Notes under the pieces: generated by a model
The model's database searches: none
What the model saw: only the letters and a program-made list of their open reading frames with translations
Told to the model about the DNA's origin: nothing
In this document: positions 10,625 to 21,540 of the stretch, in pieces
How the letters are laid out: each line of letters begins with the position of its first letter
Position numbering within the stretch: position 1 is the first letter of the stretch
From: Aralia elata
Lineage: Eukaryota; Streptophyta; Magnoliopsida; Apiales; Araliaceae
Length of the DNA stretch: 64,000 nt
Reading direction: 5' to 3'
Assembly (NCBI GenBank): GCA_034770075.1
Contig: CM068388.1
Coordinates: 17,417,206-17,481,205, forward strand
Program-made: the position numbers and the translations under genes

Positions 10625-11611
10625 TCATTCCTCCTCCCAAGGGTATTCTTGGCATGAAACACATTGTCGTTGAAGTGCATCGGCTTCCTTCTTCATTTCA
10701 GGCCAATAATACCCGTGGCGCTGCAACCTTCGATACAATCCAATATCGGCCAACCCACAATTTTCTGCATGTACCTGATGCAAAACGCGCTGTGCTTCGA
10801 GCCTCCCTAAGCATCGTGTCAATACCCCATCTGTTTCTTTATGGTACAAGACTCCCTTGATGATGGCGTATTTCTGAAGTTCCACCGGTGATATGGTTCC
10901 CTCCTTCGTTTGCAATTGATGGGAAATGTTATGTCTCCAATCATCGGTCAGGTCTTTGGGGAACAAGTCTAACACCGTGGTTGGGAGGGTTCTCTTCATC
11001 ACCTTCACATCTAGGTCTTCTCCTTGGACATATACTCTAGATGCTACCGTGGCTAATGCATCAAGTTGTTTATTTTGTCCTCTTGGCACGTACTCAATAA
11101 CCACCTTCCTGAAGTCCTCCATCACTTTTTGTGCCACAGTTCGATACGGTGCCAATATAGGCTCCTTCACTGCGAATTGCCCTCTTATTTGTTGCACAAT
11201 CAAGTTTGAATCTCCCCTTACTTTAAGGCGTTTGGCCCCCAACTCTCGAGCCGCTAATAATCCCAATATAAACGCCTCATATTCTGCTTCATTGTTCGTG
11301 CAGGGGAAGTCTAACTTGTATGACAAAGCTACTTCCTTTCCATCTTTGGTGGTCAACACTACGCCTGCTCCACCTTTCCCTTCAGCAGATGACCCATCAA
11401 AGGCTAAATTCCACCATTCTGAGTCTTCATCTACTATGTCAATTTCTTCTACTTCTCCTCCTGGAAGATCCTCAGAGGGAGGTTCGTATTCTCCATTTGG
11501 AAACTGAGCTAGTAGATCTGCCAAAGCCTGACATTTGATTGCCTTTGGTGTTACACACTGGATATCATATTCTGAGAGTATCATCATCCATCTTGCAGGT
11601 CTTCCTACCAA
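10625..11611 (-). pseudogene. Tat2 second RNase H domain plus an extra integrase zinc module
   Basis: One open frame of 328 codons. Residues about 60-190 form the additional RNase H of Tat elements: LAFDGSSAEGKGGAGVV (first Asp), NNEAEYEAFILGL (Glu), RGDSNLIVQQ (Asp), then RGQNKQLDALAT. It is followed by a zinc-binding pattern of integrase type (VLHQVHAENCG, HGYYWPEM, QCVSCQEY) that ends at a stop at 10625-10627. A second, complete zinc module follows only about 90 bp further on (10534-10232), so the module is present twice in tandem. The first residues (WMMILSEYDIQ, CQALADLLAQFP) are the end of the first RNase H domain and its connection. Confidence 0.85.
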
Positions 11612-11760
11612 TGCCGGCTTAGTCAGTAGGTATCTGATCGGGTCAGTTCTTGTTACAAAGCTTCACTTCGTGTGCCAAAAAATAATGTCGCATTTTCTGC
11701 GCTACAAACACCAATGCAAGGCAATGTCTTTCCACCTGCGAATACCGAGTTTCCGGTCCT

Positions 11761-13039
11761 CTAATTATCCGACTGATGTAGTACACCCGAGGCTTTTTCC
11801 TCTCCATCCACTTCTTGTGTGATTAATCCCCCTACAGACTTTGTGGTAGAAGTGATGTATAACTGCAACGGTTTTCCTCTTTGTGGTACTACCATCGTTT
11901 GTGCTGAAGCCAAAATCCCCTTCACCTTCTCGAAGGCTTGTTTGTTGGTATTGCCAGCCAGTCCCATTTTGCCTTTCCTTTTAGCAATTTGCCAAAAGGT
12001 TCTGTGACTTCTGCTAATGCTGGCATAAATCTTCTCATATAAGAAACTTTCCCTAGAAAGCTCTTCAGCTGCTGTTTTTGTGTTTTTGGTGGGGGCATCT
12101 CCACAACTGCTTTTGCCTTGCTTGGGTCTACCTCCAAGCCTCTGTTATGCACCAAGAAGCCTAAGAATTTTCCAGCCGTCATTTCCAAAGGCACATTTCT
12201 TCGGATTCATCTTCAGATTATATTTTCGGCATCGCTCAAACACTTTTCTCAGATCCTCCACATGAGTTGTCGCCTTCTTGGATTTCACTACTATGTCCAT
12301 CAACATAGTCTTCTACTATATCATGAATCATGTCATGAAATATAGCATGCATTGCCCTTTGATAAGTTGCCCCCCTGCCGCATTTTTCAACCCGAAGGGC
12401 ATTACTACATAGTAGAAATTCCCAAAACGGAGTACGAAATGCCGTCAACTCTGCATCTTCTACTGACATTTTTATCTGATTGTACCCCACAAACCCATCC
12501 ATGAATGACATCATCTCGTGATTAGCCGTTGCATCTACCAAAGTGTCTATGTTGGGTAATGGGTACATATCTTTTGGGCATGCTTTATTCAAGTCTCTGA
12601 AATCCACACATATCCGTAACTGACCATTTGACTTCTTTACTGGTACAATGCTGGATAACCATGTCGGATGTTGAATTGGCTTGATGAACCCTACTTCCAG
12701 CAACTTCTTGATTTCCTCCTTGATTTGGGTTTCAACTTCGGGTGCATAGTTGCGAGGAGCTTGCTTTACTGGTTTTATTCCCGGGCTTACATTCAGATTG
12801 TGCTCTACCAATTCTTTATCAATCCCGGGCATCTCGTCATAATTCCAAGCGAAGACGTCCCTATATTCTCGCAGCAGTTTCACAAGCGCCTCTTTCGGCT
12901 CAGCATTCAGTTCTTTGTTGACGTAAGTCGGTCTTGGCGTTCCTCCATCTGTTGCCAAATCCACTTCTTCTACTTCATTTTGTTGAGGTTTCGGCCTATC
13001 CTCAAAGCATTCTGGAGCCGGTTCTACTTTCTGCTGCAC
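11761..13039 (-). pseudogene. Tat2 reverse transcriptase and start of first RNase H, frameshifted
   Basis: 13039-12236 contains the RT fingers and palm: RDVFAWNYDEMPGI, GFIKPIQHPTWLSSIVPVKK, RICVDFRDLNKACPKD, PLPNIDTLVDA, MSFMDGFVGYNQIKM. The frame is lost around 12420 (the expected Phe-Gly-Leu-rich segment reads out of frame). A length change inside the active-site YVDD motif gives YVDG followed by a shift (about 12300). 12194-11922 continues (GKFLGFLVHNRGLEVDPSKAKAV, SFLGKVSYMRRFMP), and 11967-11761 holds the start of the first RNase H (AFEKVKGILASA, LYITSTTKSVGG). The enzyme copies retrotransposon RNA to DNA; this copy cannot work. Confidence 0.9.
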
Positions 13040-13129
13040 AATTTCTTCTTCTTCATTACTACTGGAGTGGGGGACACCTCCTGAGCCGTTGGGTTTGCAC
13101 TCTCCCTTGGGCTCTTCCCCCTTGCACCG

Positions 13130-14354
13130 TCATAAGCGAAATACTATCTTTCCGTCGGGTTTAACAACCCTCTCCCATTTCGTTCTTTGGCCAACATCTG
13201 ATTGCACTGTCCGTTTGGCATTGAATATGTTTCTGGCATCTTCATGATCTGCTGGCCTTTTCTTTTCTCCTTTTTCTCCCTTCTCTAGGTCTATTACCAC
13301 CGGCTTCTTGTTGTTGGAACATTCTCCTTGTCCCGAAGTCTTCTTCTTTTCTTTTTCCTCAGGCACAAACTTGTCTGCCTGTACTTCCTCCCAACTGACT
13401 AATTTTAGAGAATCAGGTCTTGCAATCTGGTTCTCTCCCTCTTCAGCGACATCATCAAAGAAAGTTGCTTCGGCGATGTGTGCCTCCTCTGGTCCAAAGG
13501 GATTTCTGGTTGCTGGTACCTTCACTTCTTTTCCCTTCCAGATAGCTTTCAAGCATTGATGAAAAATGGAGGGTACCCACCCCATAGTCCGTTTTGCTAA
13601 GCCCTTCCTAGCAAGACATGATACGCTGCATCCACCTCGGTAACATGAAACATTACAGGTCCTCGAATCTTTCCAACCTGCATGTCCACCTTGATGTGTC
13701 CCAGGGTTTCTGGCACTTTGGTTGGCAAACCCTGTGATGTTTGTTGGTTCTTTCACAATTCTCTTCTCCGGCAGGCCTAACTGCTTAAACACAGTGTAGG
13801 GCATAATATTTATAGACGCTCCATTGTCGATGAACGCCCTCCGCACCTCTATTCCATTTATGATTGCCGTCACATACAGCGGTCGGTTGTGCGGGTATCT
13901 TATCTCTCTGTCAGCTTTAGAGAAAGATATCTTGCTTTCTTCCTCTTCCACTGCCTTCACAAATCCTTTGCTTACCGCCATGCAGGTCTCTTGGGTTTCG
14001 GCTGCTTTTGATGATTGCCCTGGTTGCCTCTATCCTTGCTTCCTTGGCTAACCCTATTTGGTCGAAAAATTTTCTGAATTTAACTCCATTCATCAACGCC
14101 GTCACCTGCAGGCCTGGATCAACATCCATCATTTCTTCCATCCTCTCTGCATTCTCCCTCATTTCCACTTCTGGTGCCTCACTATGAGTAATAGTGTTGC
14201 ACGTTTCTTTTCCTTTATGATTAGGCAGTGGCTTATCATGCACGCTGCTTCCTTTTCCCAGCTCGATTTCTCCTGCCGCCAATTTTTTCATGGTATATCC
14301 TCCGCAGACTATAACAATCAATAGTGGAATGTCCTGCATATTGATGGTATACAC
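13130..14354 (-). pseudogene. Tat2 gag-pol linker and aspartic protease, frameshifted
   Basis: 14354-13917 is a linker frame with DVDPGLQVTALMNGVKFRKFF. 13981-13130 contains the retroviral-type aspartic protease: PLYVTAIINGIEVRRAFIDN, GASINIMPYTVF, with active-site D-N-G in place of the usual D-S/T-G. The frame leaves the protease fold after ITGFANQSA and returns later with an acidic and lysine-rich stretch (EKEKKKTSGQGECSNNKK). The protease would cut the polyprotein. Frame changes at about 13740 and 13960 break it. Confidence 0.8.
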
Positions 14355-16059
14355 AGAAGTCTGGTCTTCTTTTTATTTCTTCGGTCACAACAAATCTGGG
14401 CTTCGGAGGCCTCACCACTCCATGTTCTACCCATTGCTCATACAGGTCTCTAAAGGCCTTCTCACTGCATGTGATAGCCTCTGGAACGGGCATTCTGGTA
14501 TACTTGTCCCCTTGTTTCCCTTTACTTCGCTCGTTCTTCTCCCTCTTGCCCCCTTGTGGTTTTGACTGAGAGTCAGCCAAAGCCACAGTTGCTGTTCTCT
14601 TACCTTTCCAGGTAACCGTCGTATGATTGACGGGCACTGTCATGATTCCTCCCAAATCTTGTGCAAATGATGAGAGAGTCGCAAATGAATCACATGCCTT
14701 TGTAATGAGATGAGGCTTGAAGGAGTCTAGTGCACCATTATTGCATATGCTAACCAAGTTCTTCTCCTCAATTGGCTCTGCACACTTTTGTGCTTGGGCC
14801 CTGAATCTGTCCACATAATCTGACAGCTCCTCATTCGGCTTCTGCTTGAACCGCATCAGCTCTACGATAGTTACCTGTTTCTGCACATAGAAAAATTTCT
14901 TAAAAAACTGTAATTTAAGATCATCCCAATCATGGACTGATCCCTTCTCCAAATTGTAGTACCAACTGAAGGCACTATCCGTCAAAGTCTTGTTAAATTC
15001 CCTCATCAACAGATTGTGGTTATTCACCTCATCATAACCCAACCACGGAGACATCAACTCCACGAACCTGGCAATATGCTCCCTGGCATTCCCTTTCTCC
15101 CCGTTATACTTTGGGAACTGCGGGGGATGCTCAATATACCCTGCCGGGTAAGGTTGTCTTCGTATATGTGCCGGGTAAGGTGGAGTAAAGTCCAACTCTG
15201 AAGGTCGGGATGTCTGCTTGCGAAGTTGATTGATCACGTCGATCATATCATCCTTCGTCACATACTGGCTCGTGGTATGGACTCTCTGAGGGGCTGTGAT
15301 GTATTGATGCATAGGTGGTGGGTATGGTAAGGAAGTTGGCTGGTGTACACTTCCATCTTGCACGATTTGAATCGGTGGTGCTTGTTGGCTTGCTCGTTGG
15401 ATGTGGCTCGGGATGGTCGGTATCTGCACTTGTGAAAATGCTGGGAGAGTAGTCGGGATGATGTTGGGCTGAGGCTGACTTGCTTCCAATCTGAGTTGTG
15501 GCACATCACCGCTGTTTTGGGGCTCCAAGTGGATGATTGGAATCGGCTGACTCTCCGTTGTTGGCAAGCACAGTCGGATTTCTCTTTGTTGTTGCTGTTG
15601 TCCTCCACTTCTGCTCGTTCCCCCTGCGAACTTCCTGGGAACATAGCCCTGAAAGTGGGGATTTGCATCAACTGCTGACGGAAATTCCCCCATTTCTTCT
15701 TGCTTCCTCTGCATCTCCAACATCATGGTCATCATCATCCCTTGGCCTTCTCGTGCCTCCTGTAAGGCTTTGAGCATCTCCATCTGCACAGCATTCGCAG
15801 TTGTCTGCACTCCAGTGACCTCCTCACCTTGCCTTCCCGCGTTTGGCTGTCTAGCACTGGTTTGTTGTTGATCAGCCATTTGAGGTGATGTTGAACTTCC
15901 TTCTGAAACGTCTTCTAGGATTGGTTGATCAAAATCCAGATTCGCGCTTTGGAGCACTGGATTCACTTGCCTTGAAATCGGATCTGGTGAAGTGATACTT
16001 GTTGTCGGTGAAGCTCGTCCTGTAATTCTCCCACTTCGAGTTGTGGGCATACCCTTCAC
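14236..16059 (-). CDS. gag: Tat2 Gag
   Basis: 607 open codons starting 36 bp inside the 5' LTR boundary. Residues about 1-300 are Pro/Gln/Ser-rich. The retrotransposon gag core follows (PQFPKYNGEKGNAREHIARF, SAFSWYYNLEKGSVHDWDDL, FFKKFFYVQKQ, KPNEELSDYVDRFRAQAQ). Near the end FCVYHQYAGHSTIDCYSLR is a variant zinc-type motif typical of Tat gag. Gag forms the virus-like particle and binds the RNA. This is the longest intact frame of Tat2, consistent with a young insertion; the last 20 or so residues are basic and probably result from a frameshift into the linker. The start at 16059 is the first Met after the primer-binding site. Confidence 0.85.
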   Translation of the reverse strand: MKGMPTTRSGRITGRASPTTSITSPDPISRQVNPVLQSANLDFDQPILEDVSEGSSTSPQMADQQQTSARQPNAGRQGEEVTGVQTTANAVQMEMLKALQEAREGQGMMMTMMLEMQRKQEEMGEFPSAVDANPHFQGYVPRKFAGGTSRSGGQQQQQREIRLCLPTTESQPIPIIHLEPQNSGDVPQLRLEASQPQPNIIPTTLPAFSQVQIPTIPSHIQRASQQAPPIQIVQDGSVHQPTSLPYPPPMHQYITAPQRVHTTSQYVTKDDMIDVINQLRKQTSRPSELDFTPPYPAHIRRQPYPAGYIEHPPQFPKYNGEKGNAREHIARFVELMSPWLGYDEVNNHNLLMREFNKTLTDSAFSWYYNLEKGSVHDWDDLKLQFFKKFFYVQKQVTIVELMRFKQKPNEELSDYVDRFRAQAQKCAEPIEEKNLVSICNNGALDSFKPHLITKACDSFATLSSFAQDLGGIMTVPVNHTTVTWKGKRTATVALADSQSKPQGGKREKNERSKGKQGDKYTRMPVPEAITCSEKAFRDLYEQWVEHGVVRPPKPRFVVTEEIKRRPDFCVYHQYAGHSTIDCYSLRRIYHEKIGGRRNRAGKRKQRA

Positions 16060-16069
16060 GAATTCTACA

Positions 16070-16095
16070 CCTCCCCAGCAGAGTCGCTAAATAAA
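16070..16095 (-). other. Tat2 primer-binding site
   Basis: On the - strand, immediately inside the 5' LTR, the sequence reads TTTATTTAGCGACTCTGCTG then GGGA. This resembles the GCGACTC..TGGGGA type PBS used by Ogre-like Tat elements, which I recall as complementary to tRNA-Arg. The tRNA match was not computed. Confidence 0.6.
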
Positions 16096-16753
16096 TGTAG
16101 GTACAGAAATTACACCTCGCTAGGGTTAGGGTTTCGTATTGGCTGGAGAGGAGAGAAATCCACGAAGAGTACGGAACTGATTGATTGATTGAAGAGGGGA
16201 GAAGAACAGGTGGGCAATTACTCCAATGACACGTGGCAGAACTCCTAGAATCCGGAAACCGGGTTAGGATAGCAGGGATCCCAAGAGCCTTCTAGAGTCT
16301 TCGAGTTGTGAGAGAGTTTCTAGTGTTTAGAGCTTCCAAGAGTCTAAGTGTAATGTCTTGAGAGCGATCCCCTTTTCTCAGAATAGAGGGGCTATTTATA
16401 GAGTTTTCCTGGAAAATAGTCACATGCCAGGCACATGTTTTAAGGGAAATTCCCGAAATACCCTTTAATTATGTTTTAAAGGAGAAATCCCAGAAATGCC
16501 CTTTAATCATCAAAGTAATGTCCAAATTGCCCTGTTCTTCTAGCCACCAATCCAATCCCTCAATCAATTCCCAAAATGGGTCGCATCCACGAGTCTTCTG
16601 CCTTGGAACACGTGGAAACTTCCCCGGGTCTAGTACATTAAATTAGGTCACATAAACCCTAATTTGTACATTTAATTAGGTTTTTTGTAAACTCTAATTT
16701 GTACATTTAATTCAATTAGGTCATGTGAACCCTAATATGCACTTGGGCCCACA
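16096..16753 (-). repeat. Tat2 5' LTR
   Basis: 658 bp, bounded by TGTAGGTACA and GGGCCCACA in + orientation, followed by TSD ATACC at 16754-16758. By eye it differs from 2774-3434 by three substitutions and three one-base indels. Confidence 0.95.
16391..16404 (-). promoter_or_regulatory. TATA box of the Tat2 5' LTR
   Basis: On the - strand CTCTATAAATAGCC lies within the LTR, about 290-300 bases before its internal end. It is a consensus plant TATA motif and probably sets the start of the genomic transcript. Confidence 0.6.
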
Positions 16754-16758
16754 ATACC
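16754..16758. other. Target-site duplication ATACC of Tat2, right copy
   Basis: ATACC directly follows the right LTR end GGGCCCACA and repeats 2769-2773 exactly. Confidence 0.95.
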
Positions 16759-17566
16759 ATAACGTATACCTGAGCTATAACCGCCTGTGGGGGTACCACA
16801 TGCATGTCCTCTTGGCACCGAGGCATGACACCTTCCGTGGCGGTGTGATTAGTCCACGGCGTCTCTGTTTTGTGCTCCGGTAGGAGTTGGCCATTTGGTA
16901 ATTTGTTGTGGGAGACGTATGGGTCGACCCTAGTTTTCTGTTTTGTTCTGTTCTGCGGATTGGTGATGTTTGTGCCGAACACACCTTCCGATTTTACATG
17001 CATTTGGATTCGCGGTCCAATGCGTGTGACTTGCCTGTGTGGCATTATTTGATTGTCTATGTGACATTATTTTGACTTGCATGTGTGGTAAGGTATATTT
17101 ATGTTTTGTTCTGAGCTCGGTATGAAATAACACTCAGCCATTTAATTCAGCCTAATATTTCATTGTGTTAGTTTTGTTCGTTTCAGTTCAATTCATTTAA
17201 TTGAGTTGGTTATTTCAATTCATTATTCTTGTACTTTATATTCGTAGTGGACATTTGGCTCATGTTGTGTTTTTCTTCCGGCAGGTAATCAGGGGGATCA
17301 TGGGCAAGTGTGATGAGAGCTCCCTTCTTTCCAAATGGTTTAGATATTTTGTTTAAGTTGTGATACATTAGTTTATTTGGAGTTATATTAAATATTTTAG
17401 CTTGTGGTTTGGGCCGGTTTGACATTTATTATGGATTGTCTTGTGACATTAGACAATTAATAGTTATGAGACTATTATTTTGTGGCTTAGAGTTTTATTA
17501 TGAATTCACTAGTTATGTTGTGTTTGTGCGTAACCTCTCTTTCTATTTCGAAAATGGGGTGTTACA
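16759..17566 (+). repeat. Chromovirus 3' LTR, second part
   Basis: Continuation of the LTR begun at 1415. The stretch around CACCTTCCGTGGCGGTGTGA (about 16830) is the complement of the array sequence near 41620. It ends GGGTGTTACA at 17566. Small ORFs on both strands here are chance frames. Confidence 0.85.
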
Positions 17567-17583
17567 TATATTTTTCATCTTTC

Positions 17584-18027
17584 TTCCTGGTTATTGCAAT
17601 TATTTGGCCAGAACCAATTGCAGAAGTGCAGGGGAATCACTTCATTTCATTGTGCCTTCATCACCTCCTAATCTCAGGAGAAAAAGGATTGATTTTGCAT
17701 GCAATTTATACACGTACTGTGATCCCGGGTGACCCTATTCCTCATGCAAATTTGAGAACCGTATTATCCAATAAGTCCAAGGACATGCGCTGGGAAACAA
17801 TCCCATATTGTCACGGCATTCCTTATGTAGGGGAAGATATTATCTGGTTATGCTATTGGATTATGGGGACTCGCCTGTTCGAAGCTGGCGATGAAATGCA
17901 TGTTGCAGTTCATTTAGAAAGTTTTTTTTTCAAGTTTTCCAATTTTAGTAATAAAAGAAGTAGGAATCGAGTTTGTGTATAAATATCAGGAACAGATGGG
18001 TGCTCAATCAAACAGTCAATAAGGGGG
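17584..18027 (+). pseudogene. C-terminal fragment of a TIR-NBS-LRR type resistance gene
   Basis: Just after the chromovirus LTR a frame reads HAIYTRTVIPGDPIP, MRWETIPYCHG, VGEDIIWLCYWI, LFEAGDEMHVAV. In another frame it continues KEVGIEFVYKYQEQMG and stops with TAA at about 18027. This order (IPGD-IP, WLxYW, EAGDEMxV, K-x-GIEFVY) is what I know from the C-terminal post-LRR (C-JID) region of plant TNL immune receptors. A frameshift at about 17930, next to a T run, joins the two frames. No TIR, NB-ARC or LRR sequence is in the window; it may lie left of the chromovirus or be lost. TNL genes occur in most eudicots and not in grasses. Identification is by motif memory, without a search. Confidence 0.6.
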
Positions 18028-19244
18028 TTGGTGTTAAACTTGAAGCTTACAAAGCGCACAGCTTTGAAAAACCTTGCAATTTATTTTGCAAATTGATATT
18101 TGTATAAGTAAAATTTAATATTTTTATAAATTCTCTCTCATATGAGTGTAAAATCTATTTACTATTTTTATAAGATGAACGTTGTGAACTATCACTTTTA
18201 CTTGTGAAAATATTATTTTTTTTATTTTTCTTCTATTTTTTTCATCTTTTATACTTGCTCACAAATAGTTTGGCGTTGGAAATATATCCAAGTCCTTACA
18301 GTTGACTCTTGACTTATAGATATATCCGTTCAGGTTGTTAGAAAATATCAAAGTAACTTTTCAATTATCAATATGACATTTGCCACCTTATACTTGTAAT
18401 TTAGTGTCAATTATATTCTTTAGATCGCTTTTTTTTCTTTCAATTTTGTCATGTACTAATTAGATGTATGTTTAATGAGAGTATTTTTGTCATTTAACTA
18501 TCTGAAGTACTCAGTTTAAGCTATTCACGTTTTAGTCATAAGATCATAACAATTTTGTAATGGGTAATGGATATTTGTTAATAATTGTTAATAATATTAA
18601 GTAATAAAATTTTATGACAAATTTGTTTAACTAATTGTTATTGTAGAATTTGTTAATTTATCCAATTTTAATTAGTGAATAACTAAATATTAAATTTTAG
18701 CTTCTTTCGAAGATCATCTTAGTTAATATTAACATATTACTATTAATAGAATATATAAATATAAGAGGCCGCAGGAGAACCGTAGGTTGATGCGTGCAAA
18801 CGAAATCGTTTTGTACTATTTTATATTATAAAAGATATTCAAATCACACCATCATCATTACAATCCACCACACTACAACTACCATCAACACCACCTAATT
18901 CACACTACCACCACTAGCACCACAAAAATTACTACCAAATCCATCGGCAACTAACTACCCCTACAACCACCACCAAAGTTCAAATTTGTCATGGTCGTGT
19001 AATCTTCCAAATCGCCGTGGCCATGACATTAGCATTGCCATGAACACCATCATTAACAGTGGAAAAAAAAAGGGAGATTTGTCATCCATCATCATATCCA
19101 ACACCGTGTCACCAATCCATCACCAAATTTCGTAAATCTACACATACAACCAGCATGCACCACCACAACAAAACTACCATCACCAAATATGCACATTTTC
19201 GATATGACCGAGGGAAAAGCATAAAGACAAAAAAGATAAAAGAG
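18028..19244. other. AT-rich flank of the resistance-gene fragment, no gene seen
   Basis: Presumed 3' flank of the TNL fragment. From about 18845 to 19200 it is biased to CAC/ATC/ACC triplets (low-complexity), which produces short ORFs (19059-19349 and its complement) with no domain. I see no RNA gene. Confidence 0.5.
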
Positions 19245-19721
19245 TGTTGGAGTGTGATCATTTGGGCCCATACCCGAAATGTTGGGGCCCATGCCATGTG
19301 GCATATTAATTATTTGGTGGCTTGGAGTTCTAGAAGGGTCAAAGTCTAAATTGACTTATGATTCCTTCTCTTTTCTGGGTCCCTATTTTTAAGGAATAAA
19401 GATTCTTTCCAATAATTGAGATTTCAGTCATATGCAAACTCTAATTAGAATTCCGATCCCCAATTAACCTTGGGCGTGTTAAGGCAGGGCGGTGTGAAAC
19501 AACTATAAATACAATCATACATTAATCAAGGTACATACACACAAATTATTATTCCCTAAACTAGAACAATTTAATACCTCCATTGTTGACGTTTTTAGCA
19601 TGTACTGATTCTTACACCCGAGCTATCCCTCAACAGCCTAAGCCGTTAAGCTTTTGGAGTGTTCACCGTTTATTTATTGTGCAGGTTTTAGCTTGCTATT
19701 TGGTGATTTGGTAGGCAGACA
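19245..19721 (+). repeat. Candidate 5' LTR of Tat1
   Basis: Starts TGTTGGAGTG, ends GGCAGACA and contains the TATA motif ACTATAAATAC at about 19502-19512. The following ATTGGCATTAACATAG (19724 on) is a possible eroded primer-binding site of the TTGGCGCC type. No second LTR is in the window to confirm the ends, so the boundaries are inference. Confidence 0.35.
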
Positions 19722-19803
19722 AATATTGGCATTAACATAGTCACTAGAAGGAGGGTCGTTCTAATATCATCTTTTAATCACCAGTTTTTATCGGATTATT
19801 GAT

Positions 19804-21320
19804 ATGGCAGATAAATGGGAGGTTATATTAGATCAGGAAAGGTTCTCGATCGTGCTAATAGCATATCAGATCAAGAAATCGGTGAAAGATCGCCTCAATT
19901 TTAGTAACCTCAAATCTATACCTACAAAGGCTCAGTCGGCACCAGTCCGACACCAATTGTTTAATACCCCAAGTCAACGGATTCCAAATGTCTATAAACA
20001 TGCACCAAACTATGAATCCCATTTTCGCACTGAAAGGGATCAGAATCGAGAACACTGAAGACGTGACAAATGAGAGTCGATTCAATTATACAAAATCCAA
20101 CAGACAAAAGATGCCCTTGAGGCTTTATGTCTTCAACGAGTAGAGTGGGATGCGTTGTTGGCAAAACTCAAAGGAGAAAGGGAAGTCTCCCCCAACATAC
20201 ATGGAGATAAGCGAGAGTCGACACCACAAAGTTGATCAATCGGTTCCCTTACACGATTACGTCGCTGAAGATCTTTATCCAGTGACTCTCATAAGGAGCG
20301 CGGTCGATCCGAGCGGTAACAATGGGTTAACTCTTTGGACTATATTCGAGAGCATCAGGTGAGAACCCCCAAGGACATTCCTGATCCCATAATGCAAAAA
20401 TTCGTAGAATTAGAGCAGAAGATAGTAGCTACTCAGACGAACTAGTTACCATTGGATCCCAAGTTACCCTTTACCCCGGTAATTGATGAGGTTCGAGCCG
20501 ACTCGACAAAGAAGATGCCCCCATTAAAGACTTATGATGGTACGAGTGACCCATATAACCATACTCACACTTATGAATGTCTTATGTGTTATTACGGTCA
20601 CTCTGATGCAACTCAATGCTAAGTGTTCATTACTACGCTAAAAAAGGGGGCTCGACAATGGATGATGTTGCTACCACCTAACTCTATTAGTTCGTGGCAG
20701 GAATTATATGACAAGTTTCATGATCGGTTCGACAACAATTGACGAAGGGGGAAATCTCATTACCTCTCTCATGTAGATAAAGCAACGACCTAAGAAGAAC
20801 CTAAGCCAGTATGTTATGGGTTCCGGGAGGCAGCCAGAATATTTACAGATCTCAACATGCCACGGGAAGTTGGCTTTTTTAGCATAGGATTGGATGTCGA
20901 ACGTTTTTGTAAACTTATGAAGGACATTATGTTCAACCCGCTGAAGAACCTGTCGGAGGCTTATAATTAGGCCGAAAACTTTATAGTGATTGACGATGCC
21001 ATGAGGAGTCTTAAACAAGAACCTAGGTAGAGTGACATCTAGGGATCAGGATAACAGGCCAAACGTGCAGGTGAAAATTAGCTAAACGATAGTTCATCGA
21101 GGAATGACAAACCTTGTTTCGACCAATGTATGACAACAAATTTTATACCCCTCTGAATACCGATCGTGCGAATATTTTAAAAGAAATCAAGGATAAGCCT
21201 ATTTTCAAACCATGCGTGGTAGAAAATCATCGAGGAAGGAGAAATAAGAAATTGTTCTACCTTTATCATCAAACTACTGGACATTTAACGAAGCTTGTTG
21301 GAGACTTAAAAATCTAATAA
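19804..21320 (+). pseudogene. Tat1 Gag remnant
   Basis: Broken frames. The best preserved part, 20455-20750, reads PKLPFTPVIDEV, PPLKTYDGTSDPYNHTHTY, LKKGARQWMMLLPPNSISSW then QELYDKFHDRF, the core of plant Ty3/gypsy gag, with stops in between. Upstream pieces (19804-20058, 20150-20362) are low-complexity or linker-like. Downstream, 21114-21317 has remnants of the region before the protease. At least six stops or frameshifts. Confidence 0.75.
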
Positions 21321-21540
21321 AAAATAACGTTCAGAATGGGGAACTAGTACAATATATTGCTAGGCGAGAAGGGTTGGCGCTGATACGGAACAGTGATCGG
21401 GCTCGAGAAAACGATCATGATTCAGATGGTGAGGTACACCCCGACGTATTGTGGACGTGATATCAGGAGAGTCAACCATTAGTCTGATATGTAGAAAGTA
21501 GAGGAATACTACAGACTCAGTTCTGGGGTTAACTGATCAG

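Larger units (their letters stand above)
2774..16753 (-). mobile_element. Tat2: full-length Tat-lineage Ty3/gypsy retrotransposon with antisense extra gene
   Basis: Complete 13,980 bp element on the - strand, flanked by perfect TSD ATACC. In element order: 5' LTR (16753-16096), primer-binding site, gag, protease, RT, RNase H, a second RNase H domain, two integrase zinc modules, integrase core, a 3' region carrying an antisense gene, polypurine tract and 3' LTR (3434-2774). The second RNase H and the large 3' region with an extra ORF are marks of the Tat (Ogre/Retand-like) lineage. The LTRs differ by 3 substitutions and 3 single-base indels as compared by eye, so the insertion is young. Even so pol carries several frameshifts, including one in the RT active site, so it is now defective. 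It sits in the LTR of the chromovirus. Confidence 0.95.
1..17566 (+). mobile_element. Tekay-type chromovirus (Ty3/gypsy), 3' part, split by nested Tat2
   Basis: The left edge cuts into the integrase region of an LTR retrotransposon read on the + strand. Order seen: integrase zinc-binding module, integrase core, chromodomain, polypurine tract, then an LTR starting TGTAATAACC at 1415 and ending GGGTGTTACA at 17566. The LTR is interrupted by a complete second element plus its target duplication (2774-16758); without it the LTR is about 2167 bp. The chromodomain after integrase identifies a chromovirus; the motif style fits the Tekay/Del group. The 5' LTR, gag, protease and RT lie outside the window, so the target duplication of this element cannot be checked. 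The same LTR family, diverged and reversed, builds the array at 37841-56291. Confidence 0.85.

Noticed and set aside
10926..11507. 193-codon + strand ORF opposite to Tat2 RNase H
   Set aside because: Shadow of the RNase H frame; composition (Ser/Thr/Pro/Leu) is that of an antisense reading and no motif is present.
18845..19350. Coding frames in the CAC/ATC-rich stretch (for example 19059-19349)
   Set aside because: Low-complexity triplet bias yields open frames on both strands; no domain.
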